From NCBI GenBank assembly GCA_017466365.1, contig JAFTUG010000009.1:1-64000 (forward strand): a stretch of DNA of 64,000 bases. Reading direction: 5' to 3'. The first letter of the stretch is position 1, and every line of letters begins with the position of its first letter. The DNA comes from Clostridia bacterium. Its GTDB lineage: Bacteria; Bacillota; Clostridia; Oscillospirales; Acutalibacteraceae. This document shows positions 25,519-34,041 of the stretch, piece after piece. Position numbers and translations under genes: made by a program. The notes below the pieces were generated by a model that saw only the letters and a program-made list of their open reading frames with translations, had not been told where the DNA came from and searched no databases.

Positions 25519-26349
25519 CTACTTTGCCTGTTTTTTGCTGTCCGTACCCTCTTTAAGAAGCTCGATAAGACCTTCTCTGTCGTCATTTTTGAGAGCTGTG
25601 CTGTATTCGGTAAGTCTTTCGACCAAAAAATCTATTTCCGCAGTAAGGTTGTCCTTATTTTCAAAGAAAAGCTCGGACCACATTGCCTCATTGAGCTTTG
25701 AAACACGGGTCAGGTCTCTGTAGCTGCCCGCCGAAAATCCCTTCTGCTTAACTGCCGTATGGCTCTTAACATAGGCATTTGAAATTATGTGAGGAAGCTG
25801 TGATGTAAAGGCGATTACCTTGTCATGCTCCTCGGGAGAAGTGAAATTGACCTCGCCGAAGCCTGCATCGGTAAGTACATCACGGAATTTCTGGAGAATG
25901 CGGATATCCGTGTTATCCTTCGGAGTAATAATCATTGTTGCGTTTTTGAAAAGATTTGCTCTTGTGTGACCGAAGCCCGAGAACTGCGTGCCTGCCATGG
26001 GATGTGCACCGATAAAGATAAATCCGTTTTCCTCGGCAAGCTTTTCGCACGGAGCGCAGATGAGCCTTTTTACGCCGCCGCAGTCCGCAACAATTGCCCC
26101 TTTTTTAATTTTCTTTGCAAAATTCTCAACAAAATCAACCGTTGCCTGCGGATAGAGAGCAATCAGAATCATGTCGCATTCGCCGATATTTTCTTCCGTC
26201 AGCTCGCCTTTTATTGCTTCAACCATTTTTGCGGCAAGAAGGGAGCTTCTGTTTCTGTCAAGACCGTATACCTCGTGCTTTCCGCTTTCGGAAAGAGCTC
26301 TTGCAAGAGAGCCGCCGATAAGTCCGAGACCTGCAATACCTATTTTCAT
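25519..26349 (-). CDS. tyrA: Prephenate dehydrogenase
   Basis: Oxidative decarboxylation of prephenate to 4-hydroxyphenylpyruvate for Tyr synthesis; 276 residues, the short form without a C-terminal ACT domain. Motifs: IGIAGLGLIGGSLARAL (Rossmann NAD site), VADCGGVKR, FIGAHPMAGTQFSGF (substrate-binding His) and AFTSQLPHIISNAYV. The lack of an ACT domain means feedback control by Tyr may rest on transcription, which fits the Tyr codons of the operon's leader peptide. It sits between aroF and aroB with gaps of about 10 bases. Confidence 0.95.
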   Translation of the reverse strand: MKIGIAGLGLIGGSLARALSESGKHEVYGLDRNRSSLLAAKMVEAIKGELTEENIGECDMILIALYPQATVDFVENFAKKIKKGAIVADCGGVKRLICAPCEKLAEENGFIFIGAHPMAGTQFSGFGHTRANLFKNATMIITPKDNTDIRILQKFRDVLTDAGFGEVNFTSPEEHDKVIAFTSQLPHIISNAYVKSHTAVKQKGFSAGSYRDLTRVSKLNEAMWSELFFENKDNLTAEIDFLVERLTEYSTALKNDDREGLIELLKEGTDSKKQAK

Positions 26350-26359
26350 ATCTTACACC

Positions 26360-27367
26360 TTAAAATTTATTGATAATTTCTCTTATAGCATTAACTTCGC
26401 CCACGATTTGTGCGAATTCCTCGGGTCTCAATGCCTGCGGACCGTCACAGAGAGCATGTGCGGGGTCGTTATGAACTTCAATCATAAGACCGTCTGCGCC
26501 TGCAGCAACTGCCGCAAGAGCAAGGGGTCTGACCATTCTTGCAATACCTGCCGCATGGCTCGGGTCTGCGATAATGGGAAGATGTGTTTTTTCTTTAAGA
26601 AGCGCAATTGCGGAAATATCCATGGTGTTTCTTGTGTAATGCTCAAAGGTGCGTATGCCTCTTTCGCAAAGCATAACCTTGCTGTTGCCGCCTGCCATGA
26701 TATATTCGGCACTCATAAGAAGCTCCTCCATTGTTGCGGCAAGACCTCTTTTGAGAAGAATGGGCTTATCCGTTTTGCCGAGTTCCTTGAGAAGCTCAAA
26801 GTTCTGCATGTTTCTTGCGCCGACCTGAATAACATCAACATCCTCAAAAAGAGGGAGATGCGAAAGGTCCATGATTTCGGTAACAATCGGTGCGCCCGTT
26901 GCTTTTCTCGCTTCACGCAGAAGCTCGAGACCCTCGGCTCTCATGCCCTGGAAAGCATAGGGAGAGGTTCTGGGCTTGAATGCACCGCCGCGAAGAAGGT
27001 TTGCGCCTGCTGCCTTGATGTCGTTTGCAATGGAACAAATCTGTTCGGGAGATTCAACGGAGCAGGGGCCTGCGATAAACTGGAAATTGCCGCCGCCGAT
27101 TTTGTGGCCGCATACGTCGATGACTGTATCATCGGGGTGAAACTTTCTGTTGGCGCTCTTATAAGGCTCGCTGATTCGTGCAACGTTTGAAACTATGTTA
27201 AGACCGCTGATAAGGTCCATGTCAACACGGCTTGTGTCACCTACAAGACCGAGAATAGTGTCATACATACCGTTACTGCGGTGAATTTCGAGATTAAGGC
27301 TTTCAAGCCATTCAACAAGATTTTGGATTTGAGCTTCGTCCGTTCCTTTTTTAATTGATACAATCAT
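26360..27367 (-). CDS. aroF: DAHP synthase, type I-beta
   Basis: First step of the pathway: condenses PEP and erythrose 4-phosphate; 335 residues. Residues 1-70 are the ferredoxin-like N-terminal regulatory domain found in many type I-beta enzymes ([20 protein letters not shown]). The barrel follows: [64 protein letters not shown] and ADPSHAAG. It is the first gene of the operon, with GGAGGTC before the start at 27367. Upstream lie the leader peptide, attenuator and promoter (27399-27607). Confidence 0.95.
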   Translation of the reverse strand: MIVSIKKGTDEAQIQNLVEWLESLNLEIHRSNGMYDTILGLVGDTSRVDMDLISGLNIVSNVARISEPYKSANRKFHPDDTVIDVCGHKIGGGNFQFIAGPCSVESPEQICSIANDIKAAGANLLRGGAFKPRTSPYAFQGMRAEGLELLREARKATGAPIVTEIMDLSHLPLFEDVDVIQVGARNMQNFELLKELGKTDKPILLKRGLAATMEELLMSAEYIMAGGNSKVMLCERGIRTFEHYTRNTMDISAIALLKEKTHLPIIADPSHAAGIARMVRPLALAAVAAGADGLMIEVHNDPAHALCDGPQALRPEEFAQIVGEVNAIREIINKF

Positions 27368-27398
27368 TTCTGTGACCTCCGTATATTATAATACATTA

Positions 27399-27442
27399 TT
27401 CCAAAAAACAAAAGACCCCGCAGTGTAAATTTCACTGCGGGG
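27399..27442 (-). terminator. Attenuator terminator (3:4 hairpin) in the aro leader
   Basis: On the minus strand CCCCGCAGTG (27416-27425) and CACTGCGGGG (27433-27442) form a perfect 10-base stem followed by TCTTTTGTTTTTT. It lies between the leader peptide and aroF, so transcription of the whole operon must read through it. Confidence 0.9.
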
Positions 27443-27506
27443 AATAATCCTTAATATCCGTTTTCAGCAAAACCTACTTAAACCCTATCAAATTACTTGA
27501 TAAAGT
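27416..27506 (-). promoter_or_regulatory. Phe/Tyr transcription attenuator with alternative hairpins
   Basis: Read on the minus strand. Hairpin 1:2 pairs ACTTTATCAA (27497-27506, within leader codons) with TTGATAGGGT (27482-27491), all ten positions including G-T pairs. It extends by TTTACTT of the Tyr/Phe run against AAGTAGG. Hairpin 2:3, the antiterminator, pairs GTAGGTTTTGCTG (27465-27477) with CAGTGAAATTTAC (27425-27437), 13 positions including four G-T pairs. Hairpin 3:4 is the terminator. GTAGG is shared by 1:2 and 2:3, and CAGTG is shared by 2:3 and 3:4, so the structures exclude one another as in classical ribosome-mediated attenuation. The pairing was found by eye. Confidence 0.85.
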
Positions 27507-27546
27507 AAAAGTAAAAGTATGCAGCTGTGAAAACGTTTTTAGTCAT
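27493..27546 (-). CDS. Leader peptide MTKNVFTAAYFYFYFIK of the aromatic operon
   Basis: A 17-codon gene with ribosome binding site AGAGGT 7 bases before its ATG and a TAA stop. Six consecutive codons near the end are Tyr-Phe-Tyr-Phe-Tyr-Phe, with another Phe at codon 6. The run lies in arm 1 of the attenuator. Ribosome stalling there when charged tRNA-Tyr or tRNA-Phe is scarce would free arm 2 to form the antiterminator and let aroF to aroQ be transcribed. The peptide itself is probably not functional. The 5' end of the transcript (GTATGCA) is also complementary to TGCATAC at codons 8-10, which may matter for timing of the first ribosome. Confidence 0.9.
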   Translation of the reverse strand: MTKNVFTAAYFYFYFIK

Positions 27547-27578
27547 TGAGAATTACCTCTGAATAATTTGTTGCATAC

Positions 27579-27607
27579 AGAATAGCACTTTGAAATGAGT
27601 TTGTCAA
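27579..27607 (-). promoter_or_regulatory. Sigma-A promoter of the aromatic operon
   Basis: TTGACA (27602-27607) and TATTCT (27579-27584) with a 17-base spacer on the minus strand. The expected start of transcription is about 25 bases before the leader-peptide ATG. Confidence 0.9.
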
Positions 27608-27627
27608 TAGTTTTTGATAAAAAAGTT

Positions 27628-28152
27628 TTAGCGATTTAAAGCGGTTATCTGACAGACAGCTAAAGCGTCCAATGCACGCTCGTGGCTTTCGGGAGTGACA
27701 CCGGCACAGCATTTTGCATCAACAAAAATAGGAGTTTCGGGGAGATAAGCCTTGATAATCATTGCATTTGAGATAACGCAGATATCGGTGCAAAGACCGA
27801 TGAGAGTTATTTCCTCGATTTTTTCGTCATAGGTATCATAGGTTTTGAGAAGCTGAGCGAGCGCAACGCTGCCGAAGGTGGGCTTATCAATCGGCTCTTC
27901 CTTGCGGAGTGCATCAAGCTCGGAATGAATCTGCCAGCCGTCGGTGCCTTTTATGCAATGCTCAACGGGAAGATTTTTTCCCTCCTGCGTTGAGAGATAA
28001 TCGGGCTCGTGGGTATCACGGGTGAAAAGCACTCTGCCCTCAAAGCCCTCGATTTTTGCCTTTACGGCAGGGAGAATTGCAACGGCTTCCTTTGTGCCGA
28101 GAGCACCGTCAATAAAATCATTCTGCATGTCAACAACTATAAGAAATTTCAT
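27628..28152 (-). CDS. Isochorismatase-family cysteine hydrolase (nicotinamidase-like)
   Basis: A cytoplasmic hydrolase of 174 residues in the isochorismatase/nicotinamidase superfamily. The triad is visible: Asp in VVDMQNDFIDG, Lys in IDKPTFGS, and Cys in LIGLCTDICVISNA. RDTHEPDYLST resembles the metal-site region of nicotinamidases (D-x-H). The conserved cis-peptide region GLCTDICV is intact. Nicotinamide deamidation is the most likely reaction, but related amidohydrolases cannot be excluded. It lies upstream of the aromatic operon promoter in the same direction and ends 21 bases before its -35 box, without an obvious terminator. Confidence 0.85.
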   Translation of the reverse strand: MKFLIVVDMQNDFIDGALGTKEAVAILPAVKAKIEGFEGRVLFTRDTHEPDYLSTQEGKNLPVEHCIKGTDGWQIHSELDALRKEEPIDKPTFGSVALAQLLKTYDTYDEKIEEITLIGLCTDICVISNAMIIKAYLPETPIFVDAKCCAGVTPESHERALDALAVCQITALNR

Positions 28153-28182
28153 AATTTAACCTCATATTTTTGCAGTTTATCA

Positions 28183-28250
28183 GCGGGATGTGGGCATCCC
28201 GCCCTACAATAATGCACGATTTCTGCGGTAGGGGCGGATAATATCCGCCC
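28183..28250. repeat. Double-palindrome interspersed repeat
   Basis: GCGGGATG-TGGG-CATCCCGC and GGGCGGATAATATCCGCCC lie 29 bases apart. Their inner edges, GCCCTAC and GTAGGGGC, form an additional inverted pair. The layout suggests a small non-autonomous element with inverted ends, placed just upstream of the isochorismatase gene. Confidence 0.6.
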
Positions 28251-28292
28251 GAAATATTTATGCTTTGTTACCGTTATCGGCAATCAAAATAA

Positions 28293-29831
28293 TCAAAAAC
28301 CGAACTGGTCATAGAAATACTCAAACGGGTCAACATATTGCGGCTGGGTTGTGGTAACGGGTTCGGAGCTGCTCTTATCCTCGATGAGTGTGATTTCAAC
28401 CTCAAATTCCTCAAAGGTATAGTTGCTGTTGACTCTGCAAATTGAGAGGGTGAGCTTATCGCCGACCTTGCCGCTGTCAATCAGCTCAAGAAGAACATCT
28501 GCCGTGGTGAGAGGCTGACCGTTAACCGCTGTAATCATATCGTACTGTCTTACCTGGCTGTTTGCAAGTGAGCTGTCAGGGTCAATATCGTTAATAATAA
28601 GTGTGCCTGCGGGCAGACCCTTAATCTGTGCAATCATGCTGTACTGTGCGCTTGCGCTGACGGGATAATAAGTGATGCCGAGCTTGGGTCTGTCAGGTAC
28701 ATAGCCGTACTGAATGAGTGCTTCAATGATTTCCTTTGCGGAGGAAATGGGGATTGCAAAGCCCATGCCCTCGTATTCGGTTGCGGCAATCTTCTGTGAA
28801 TTGATGCCGATAACCTGACCGTAGGAGTTTACAAGCATACCGCCTGAATTACCGGGGTTAATTGCTGCATCGTGCTGAATGCACTTCATGGTGTAGCCGA
28901 TTTCACTGCTTACGGGTCTGTCAATAGCGGAAATATAGCCTGTTGTCTGTGTGCCGAAAAATTCAATGCCGCCGGGGTTGCCGATAGCATAAACCGCATC
29001 GCCTACAACGAGTGAATTTGAATCACCGAATTCTGCTGCAGGGAGACCGCTTGCCTTGATTTTGAGAACGCCGATATCTGTTCTTGTGTCAAAGCCTGCA
29101 ATTTCAGCCTCGTAGGTTGTGCCGTCCTCGGTCTGAACGCTTACGTTAACACCTGCATCGTTGATAACATGAGCGCAGGTGATGATATAGGTATAAGTTC
29201 CCGTTCTGTCCTCACCCATGATAATGCCCGAGCCCTCGCCTGCGGAGGAGTTGGTGTTGCGGGCATAAACAACAATGCCTACGTTGCTCTTGCTGAGTTT
29301 TGCATGAATCTGTGCGCCCGTGAGGACTCCGCCGCTTGAAAGCTTGGTGGGAGTAACGGGAGATTCGTTTATGTCAACCTCGGGAAGGTCCTTGTTAACC
29401 GTTTTATCCGAAGTTGATGATGAAGGCTTTTTATCAGCCGATTTTGAGATTGAAGCGGCACCGAAGCCGAGAGCAAAAACAACGATTATTGCAATAACCG
29501 CAAAGAAAATCTTCTTGCCCTTGCCCGATTTTTGGGGCTGGGGAGGAGTGTAGCTCTGCTGATTATAATAATAGGGCTGCTGTGAGTTGCTCGGATGAGC
29601 ATAGTAGCCCTCAAAGGGTGCGGAATAGGTCTGCTGCTGATATGAGGGATTTTCGGGAGGGTTGGGGGTAGCTTTGGGTTCTTCAACAATTTCTGCCTCA
29701 ACAGTAGGCACATCATTTACCTCTGCACCGAAGCCGGGCATATCGTTTGCCGAGGGCTTGGGTTCGGTGCTGTCCGCGGGGAAAGCGGAAGCTTCTTCGT
29801 TTTCATAGTTGTTTCTGAATTCTTCGTTCAT
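28293..29831 (-). CDS. htrA: HtrA/DegP-type membrane-anchored serine protease
   Basis: An envelope quality-control protease of 512 residues. Residues 1-105 are a cytoplasmic stretch rich in Pro, Gln and Tyr; 108-126 form a single membrane segment; the rest is outside. The trypsin-like triad is His221 (TCAHV), Asp252 (TDIGVL) and Ser329 (NPGNSGGM). A PDZ domain covers about 385-480 (LPAGTLIINDIDPDSSLA). The length is typical of Firmicute HtrA proteins. It lies about 95 bases downstream of a histidine kinase gene in the same orientation, resembling CssRS-HtrA pairs, which respond to secretion stress. That functional link is inferred. Confidence 0.93.
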   Translation of the reverse strand: MNEEFRNNYENEEASAFPADSTEPKPSANDMPGFGAEVNDVPTVEAEIVEEPKATPNPPENPSYQQQTYSAPFEGYYAHPSNSQQPYYYNQQSYTPPQPQKSGKGKKIFFAVIAIIVVFALGFGAASISKSADKKPSSSTSDKTVNKDLPEVDINESPVTPTKLSSGGVLTGAQIHAKLSKSNVGIVVYARNTNSSAGEGSGIIMGEDRTGTYTYIITCAHVINDAGVNVSVQTEDGTTYEAEIAGFDTRTDIGVLKIKASGLPAAEFGDSNSLVVGDAVYAIGNPGGIEFFGTQTTGYISAIDRPVSSEIGYTMKCIQHDAAINPGNSGGMLVNSYGQVIGINSQKIAATEYEGMGFAIPISSAKEIIEALIQYGYVPDRPKLGITYYPVSASAQYSMIAQIKGLPAGTLIINDIDPDSSLANSQVRQYDMITAVNGQPLTTADVLLELIDSGKVGDKLTLSICRVNSNYTFEEFEVEITLIEDKSSSEPVTTTQPQYVDPFEYFYDQFGF

Positions 29832-29926
29832 GTTTATTCCTCCAATGGGGATAATATGGGGTAAGTTTATGATGAAATAATAACTTACTGTTATTAAATA
29901 AGTTTGAACATTAGTTGAAAAATGGA

Positions 29927-31420
29927 TTAATTCAGCGGAAGCTGAACAATAAACTCTGCGTATTCACCGTCTTCGCTTCTTGCGGAAATATGTCCGCCAT
30001 GAAGCTCGACTATCGTTTTGACGATATAAAGACCCATTCCTGCGCCCTTGACATCGTAGCTTCTGGATTTATCAACCTTATAAAATCTCTCAAATATTTT
30101 TTCAATTTCTTCGCTGGGTATACCTTTTCCGCTGTTTCTGACCTTAACAATCACCTTTTCCGAATCGGCTTTCGAGCTGACCTCGATATAACCCGAATCG
30201 GGAGTGAATTTAACAGCGTTATCAACAAGGTTATAAACAACCTGATTTATCATATCCTTATCGGCGGTCACGGGATTGGGCTGCATGGTATCGAGACCCC
30301 TGATTTCGATATGTTTGTTATCGATAACCTGCTCAAAGCTTAAAAGGGTCATAAACAGCATTTCGGAAATATCAAATCTTTGCGGCTTGAGGTCAAGCTC
30401 GCCTGCTTCGATTTTGCTCATGTTGAGCATTCCCGTAACGAGCCTTGAAAGACGCTTTACCTCATCGGAAACGATTTTAAGATACTGCTTTTCCTTATCT
30501 TCGGTGATAGTGCCGTCAAGAATTCCGTCAATGAAGCCGCCGATGGTTGTCATCGGGGTTTTCAGCTCGTGCGAAACATTGGCAACAAAGCTTCTGCGGC
30601 TCATTTCCAGGGTTGCAAGCGCCTGCGCCATGGTGTTGAATGCCTGCACAAGCTCGTCCACCTCGTCCTGACCGAAAATTCTTATGCGTCCCCGTTTTAT
30701 GTTGATACGGGTTGAAAAATCGCCCGTTGCATATTGCTTTGCCGCCGCCGACATCTGCTGAAGCGGTTTTGTGAAGCGGTAAGAAACAAGATAAACCAAA
30801 ATGAAGGTTATCGCAAGCGCAAAAAGCGCCGCAAAAAAGAACATCTTGAATATTCCCGAAATATAGGGAGTAAGTCCGCCGACAACTGGTTGGGTTGAGA
30901 AAACATAGCCTGCAATAACTCCGTTAACCTCAACGGGTGCGGCAACAACGAAATGTATATCGCTCAAAGAGCCGCCGAGATTGCCCGTAGCTCTGTAAAT
31001 GCCGCTTGAGGCAGCCTTAAGAATATTTTCGGGCACCTTGTAGCTGTTGTGAACAAGGCAGTTTCCCGTATAAAGCGCCATGTTGGACTGAAGAATTTCC
31101 TTGCAGTAAACAACCTCGCCCTTGAGATTGGTTATAAACACATCCGAATCAATTGCGTTTGAAATCTGCATGAGTGAATTGCAGATAACGATAACGGAGC
31201 CTCTGCTGCTCTCGCCCATGTAGTCCGATTCGAGAACGTCGCTTGTATTCTGTGCAATGCTCAAGGTGTTTTCCATGAGCAGGGCGTTTTTTTCGTCCAT
31301 CCACAGTTTTGATACTAAAAGAAGCAGAGCTCCGCCTATAAAGACGAAGCTTGCAAGAATTATTGATATGGTTACGATGAAGTATTTGCGGAAAAGACCC
31401 GAATATTTTCTGCCGTGCAT
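29927..31420 (-). CDS. Sensor histidine kinase
   Basis: A membrane sensor kinase of 497 residues. TM1 is at about residues 14-38, an extracellular sensor of about 150 residues follows, then TM2 (FFAALFALAITFILVYLV) and HAMP. The HisKA phospho-acceptor is in FVANVSHELKTPMT. The ATPase domain shows NLVDNAVKF (N box), GKGIPSEEIEKIFERFYKVD (G1/F) and GAGMGLYIVK (G2). The frame opens eight codons earlier, but AAAGGACTGAG, which overlaps the regulator's stop codon, is the ribosome binding site for ATG 31420. It is co-transcribed with the response regulator and probably with htrA. The signal is unknown; envelope stress is a guess from the neighbour. Confidence 0.92.
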   Translation of the reverse strand: MHGRKYSGLFRKYFIVTISIILASFVFIGGALLLLVSKLWMDEKNALLMENTLSIAQNTSDVLESDYMGESSRGSVIVICNSLMQISNAIDSDVFITNLKGEVVYCKEILQSNMALYTGNCLVHNSYKVPENILKAASSGIYRATGNLGGSLSDIHFVVAAPVEVNGVIAGYVFSTQPVVGGLTPYISGIFKMFFFAALFALAITFILVYLVSYRFTKPLQQMSAAAKQYATGDFSTRINIKRGRIRIFGQDEVDELVQAFNTMAQALATLEMSRRSFVANVSHELKTPMTTIGGFIDGILDGTITEDKEKQYLKIVSDEVKRLSRLVTGMLNMSKIEAGELDLKPQRFDISEMLFMTLLSFEQVIDNKHIEIRGLDTMQPNPVTADKDMINQVVYNLVDNAVKFTPDSGYIEVSSKADSEKVIVKVRNSGKGIPSEEIEKIFERFYKVDKSRSYDVKGAGMGLYIVKTIVELHGGHISARSEDGEYAEFIVQLPLN

Positions 31421-31427
31421 ATTATTC

Positions 31428-32117
31428 TCAGTCCTTTGTTTCAAATTTATAGCCTACACTCCATACTGTTTTGAGCTCCCATTTTTCCGAAACACCTTCA
31501 AGCTTTTCACGAAGGCGTTTAACGTGAACGTCAACCGTTCTTGAGTCACCGTAATAATCAAAGCCCCATACCTCATCAAGAAGCTGATCTCTTGTGAAAA
31601 CTCTGTTGGGATTGCTTGCAAGATGATAAATCAGCTCAAGCTCTTTGGGCGGAGTGTCAATCTTTTTGTTATCAACACGCAGCTCATAATTGGTAAGGTT
31701 AATGGAAAGCTTATCGTAGTGGACCTCCTTGATATCTGCCTGTGCCGCAGAGCCGCTTCTGCGAAGAACCGCCTTGACTCTCGCCATAACCTCTTTTGCA
31801 TCAAAGGGCTTTACAACGTAGTCGTCAGCGCCAAGCTCAAAGCCCAGCACCTTATCGAAGGTTTCGCCCTTTGCGGTGAGCATAATGATGGGCTTATCGG
31901 AAAACTTTCTGACCTCTCTGCAAACCTGCCAGCCGTCAAGCACGGGCAGCATGATATCGAGCAGCATGAGGCTCGGTGAAAGCTCTTTGAAAGCCGTAAC
32001 GGCATCTGCGCCGTTGTTTGCAATGGCCACCTCGTAGCCTTCCTTTTCAAGATAGAGTCTTAAAAGCTCGCAAATATTGGTATCGTCATCAACAACAAGA
32101 ATTTTTTCTGCTGCCAT
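31428..32117 (-). CDS. OmpR/PhoB-family response regulator
   Basis: A DNA-binding response regulator of 229 residues. The receiver domain (about 1-118) has the acidic pair in ILVVDDDTNI, phospho-acceptor Asp in LMLLDIMLPVLDGWQV, the switch Thr in PIIMLTAKG and Lys in VVKPFDAKEV. The C-terminal winged helix (about 130-229) has LTNYELRVDN, LTPPKELELIYHL-like sequence and RTVDVHVKRLREK. It is the first gene of the cluster with the histidine kinase and htrA. Confidence 0.95.
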   Translation of the reverse strand: MAAEKILVVDDDTNICELLRLYLEKEGYEVAIANNGADAVTAFKELSPSLMLLDIMLPVLDGWQVCREVRKFSDKPIIMLTAKGETFDKVLGFELGADDYVVKPFDAKEVMARVKAVLRRSGSAAQADIKEVHYDKLSINLTNYELRVDNKKIDTPPKELELIYHLASNPNRVFTRDQLLDEVWGFDYYGDSRTVDVHVKRLREKLEGVSEKWELKTVWSVGYKFETKD

Positions 32118-32150
32118 AACTTTATCCCCCTCCTGTAATTTTAGTTTACA

Positions 32151-32178
32151 ATTATAATTATACTCCGCTTTTTAACAA
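32151..32178 (-). promoter_or_regulatory. Probable promoter of the two-component operon
   Basis: TTGTTA (32173-32178) and TATAAT (32151-32156) with a 16-base spacer on the minus strand. A second TATAAT abuts it at 32157-32162. Confidence 0.55.
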
Positions 32179-32251
32179 ATTTGTGAATAGCACAAAAATA
32201 ATCTGTTACATTTAGCCGCATAAATTAACAAATTATGAAATAAGTGTGGAA

Positions 32252-33283
32252 TTATTTAACCGAAAATCTGAAAACGGTGCAGGAAGTGAACTTTTCGCCT
32301 GCATCGATTGTGCATTGCGGAAATTCGGGCATGTTGGGTGTGTTGGGATAATACTGCGTTTCAAGGCAGAAGCCTGCATGCTTGATAAGCCCTTCACCCT
32401 TCTTACCGGGCTTTGTGCCGTCGAGGAAGTTGCCCGTATAAAGCTGTACGCCGCAAAGGTCGGTGAAAACCTCAAGCATTCTGCCGCTTTCGGGGTCATA
32501 CGCAACGGCTGCAGGTCCGTCGCCTTCGTTAAGGCAGAAGTTATGGTCATAGCCCTTGCCGATTGCAAGCTGCTCATCTTCTGCGCCGATATCTCTGCCG
32601 ATGGGCTTTGACACTCTGAAATCAAAGGGAGTGCCCTCAACGGGTCTGATTTCGCCCGTGGGAATGCTGTCTGCATCAATGGGAGTATAGGCATCTGCAT
32701 TAATCATAAGCTCGTGATTGAGAATATCGCCTTTGCCTGCAAGGTTAAAATAAGCATGATTTGTCATGTTGATAACGGTCTTTTTATCGCTGACGGCATA
32801 ATAATCAACCTTGAGAGAGTTATCCTCAAAAAGAGTGAAGGTTACCTTAAAATCAACCTTGCCGGGGAAGCCCATTGCGCCGTCGGGGCTTGAATAGCTC
32901 ATTTCGAGGGAGCAGTCATCGATGATGATTGCCTTCCATACCGCTCTTGAAAGCTCTGCACCGCCGTGAAGGCAGGTTTTGCCGTTTTCGTTCTTTTCAA
33001 CGTTATATTCAATGCCGTCAATGCTGAATTTGCCGCCTGCAATACGGTTTGCATATCTGCCGACGGTCATGCCCTCGTAGTCCGAATATTTTTCGTGACC
33101 CTCAACGGTATCAAAGCCTGCAAGAATATCGGCAAAAACGCCGTTTCTGTCGGCTGCATAAATGCTGTTGATTGTTGCGCCGTAGGTGATGATGTCAACG
33201 GCGGTTTCCTTTGTGTTTTTTATGGTGTAGCAGTCAACGGCTCTGCCGTCTGCGGTTTCTCCGAAATAATTTTTAACTATCAT
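32252..33283 (-). CDS. galM: Aldose 1-epimerase
   Basis: Interconverts the alpha and beta anomers of galactose or glucose in the cytoplasm; 343 residues, the normal length. Motifs: YGATINSIYAADRNG, GRYANRIAGGKF (conserved Asn-Arg), NGKTCLHGG (substrate His), VINMTNHAYFNLAG (catalytic His) and CLETQYYPNTPNMPEFP (catalytic Glu). The start lies one base after the stop of the EFR1 gene, whose end carries its ribosome binding site (AAAGGAG), so the two are translationally coupled. No other galactose genes are nearby. Confidence 0.95.
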   Translation of the reverse strand: MIVKNYFGETADGRAVDCYTIKNTKETAVDIITYGATINSIYAADRNGVFADILAGFDTVEGHEKYSDYEGMTVGRYANRIAGGKFSIDGIEYNVEKNENGKTCLHGGAELSRAVWKAIIIDDCSLEMSYSSPDGAMGFPGKVDFKVTFTLFEDNSLKVDYYAVSDKKTVINMTNHAYFNLAGKGDILNHELMINADAYTPIDADSIPTGEIRPVEGTPFDFRVSKPIGRDIGAEDEQLAIGKGYDHNFCLNEGDGPAAVAYDPESGRMLEVFTDLCGVQLYTGNFLDGTKPGKKGEGLIKHAGFCLETQYYPNTPNMPEFPQCTIDAGEKFTSCTVFRFSVK

Positions 33284-33284
33284 G

Positions 33285-34025
33285 TCAATTCTCCTTTATT
33301 GTATCCCAATAATTGTATCTGCCTCTTTCGGCAGTCTTTTTTCCGTATTGAATTGCTTTTGCGGGGCAGCGGTTAATGCATGCCGTGCAATGCTGACATT
33401 TGCTTTTTACCCATTTGGGTTTGCCGTTTTCGATTACTATAACGCTGTCGGGGCATATTTTTTCGCAAAGTCCGCAGGAAATGCAGTTATCATCCGCAAA
33501 GAATTTTTTGGTTTTTCTGAACGGATCATAAAGCTTTGAAACTATAATGCTGTTGAGCTCTCCGCCCGAAGCGCCGCCTTTTTTAAAGACGCCGCCCGAG
33601 ATATCCGCACAGATTGTTTCAAGCTCCTTATCTGCATGGCGAAGGTATTTTTTTGCCTTCTCTTTTTCGCACGGGTCATACATAACAACATAGTTATCGG
33701 GCATTTTTAAAGAAAAGCTGTAGTCAAGCTTTCTGCCGAGAGCTTTTTCAAGCATTTTGTCTGCTGAACCCGTGTTCGCACCGCAGGTTATGATGCAGTA
33801 AACATAGCCGTCGAGCGAATTTTTGATTTTTAAAGCAAATCTTTTTATAATTTCGGGCAGACCCCAGAAATATACGGGGAAAACGAAGCCCGTTTTATCC
33901 GAATTGTTTTCGGGAATTCCGTTTTTGAGCACCTCAACTATGTCAACCGCCGAGTCGCCCGTCTTTTCGGCGATAACCTCTGCGGCATGCTTTGAGTTGC
34001 CGGTTGCGGAAAAATAATATACCAT
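33285..34025 (-). CDS. EFR1-type protein: flavodoxin domain plus 2[4Fe-4S] ferredoxin
   Basis: A cytoplasmic electron-transfer protein of 246 residues. Residues 1-150 form a flavodoxin-like fold (MVYYFSATGNSKHAAEVIAE is the FMN-binding start). The last 60 residues carry two ferredoxin motifs, CISCGLCEKICPDS and CQHCTACINRCPA. The family is known as EFR1 (spelled ferrodoxin in databases) and is common in anaerobic Firmicutes; its redox partners are not established. It is first in a two-gene unit with galM, an unexplained pairing. Confidence 0.88.
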   Translation of the reverse strand: MVYYFSATGNSKHAAEVIAEKTGDSAVDIVEVLKNGIPENNSDKTGFVFPVYFWGLPEIIKRFALKIKNSLDGYVYCIITCGANTGSADKMLEKALGRKLDYSFSLKMPDNYVVMYDPCEKEKAKKYLRHADKELETICADISGGVFKKGGASGGELNSIIVSKLYDPFRKTKKFFADDNCISCGLCEKICPDSVIVIENGKPKWVKSKCQHCTACINRCPAKAIQYGKKTAERGRYNYWDTIKEN

Positions 34026-34041
34026 TTATATCACCTTTTCA

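Noticed and set aside
27368..27627. T-box riboswitch upstream of aroF
   Set aside because: No T-box core (AGGGTGGnACCGCG) or Stem I specifier pattern is visible; the leader peptide with alternative hairpins explains the region better.
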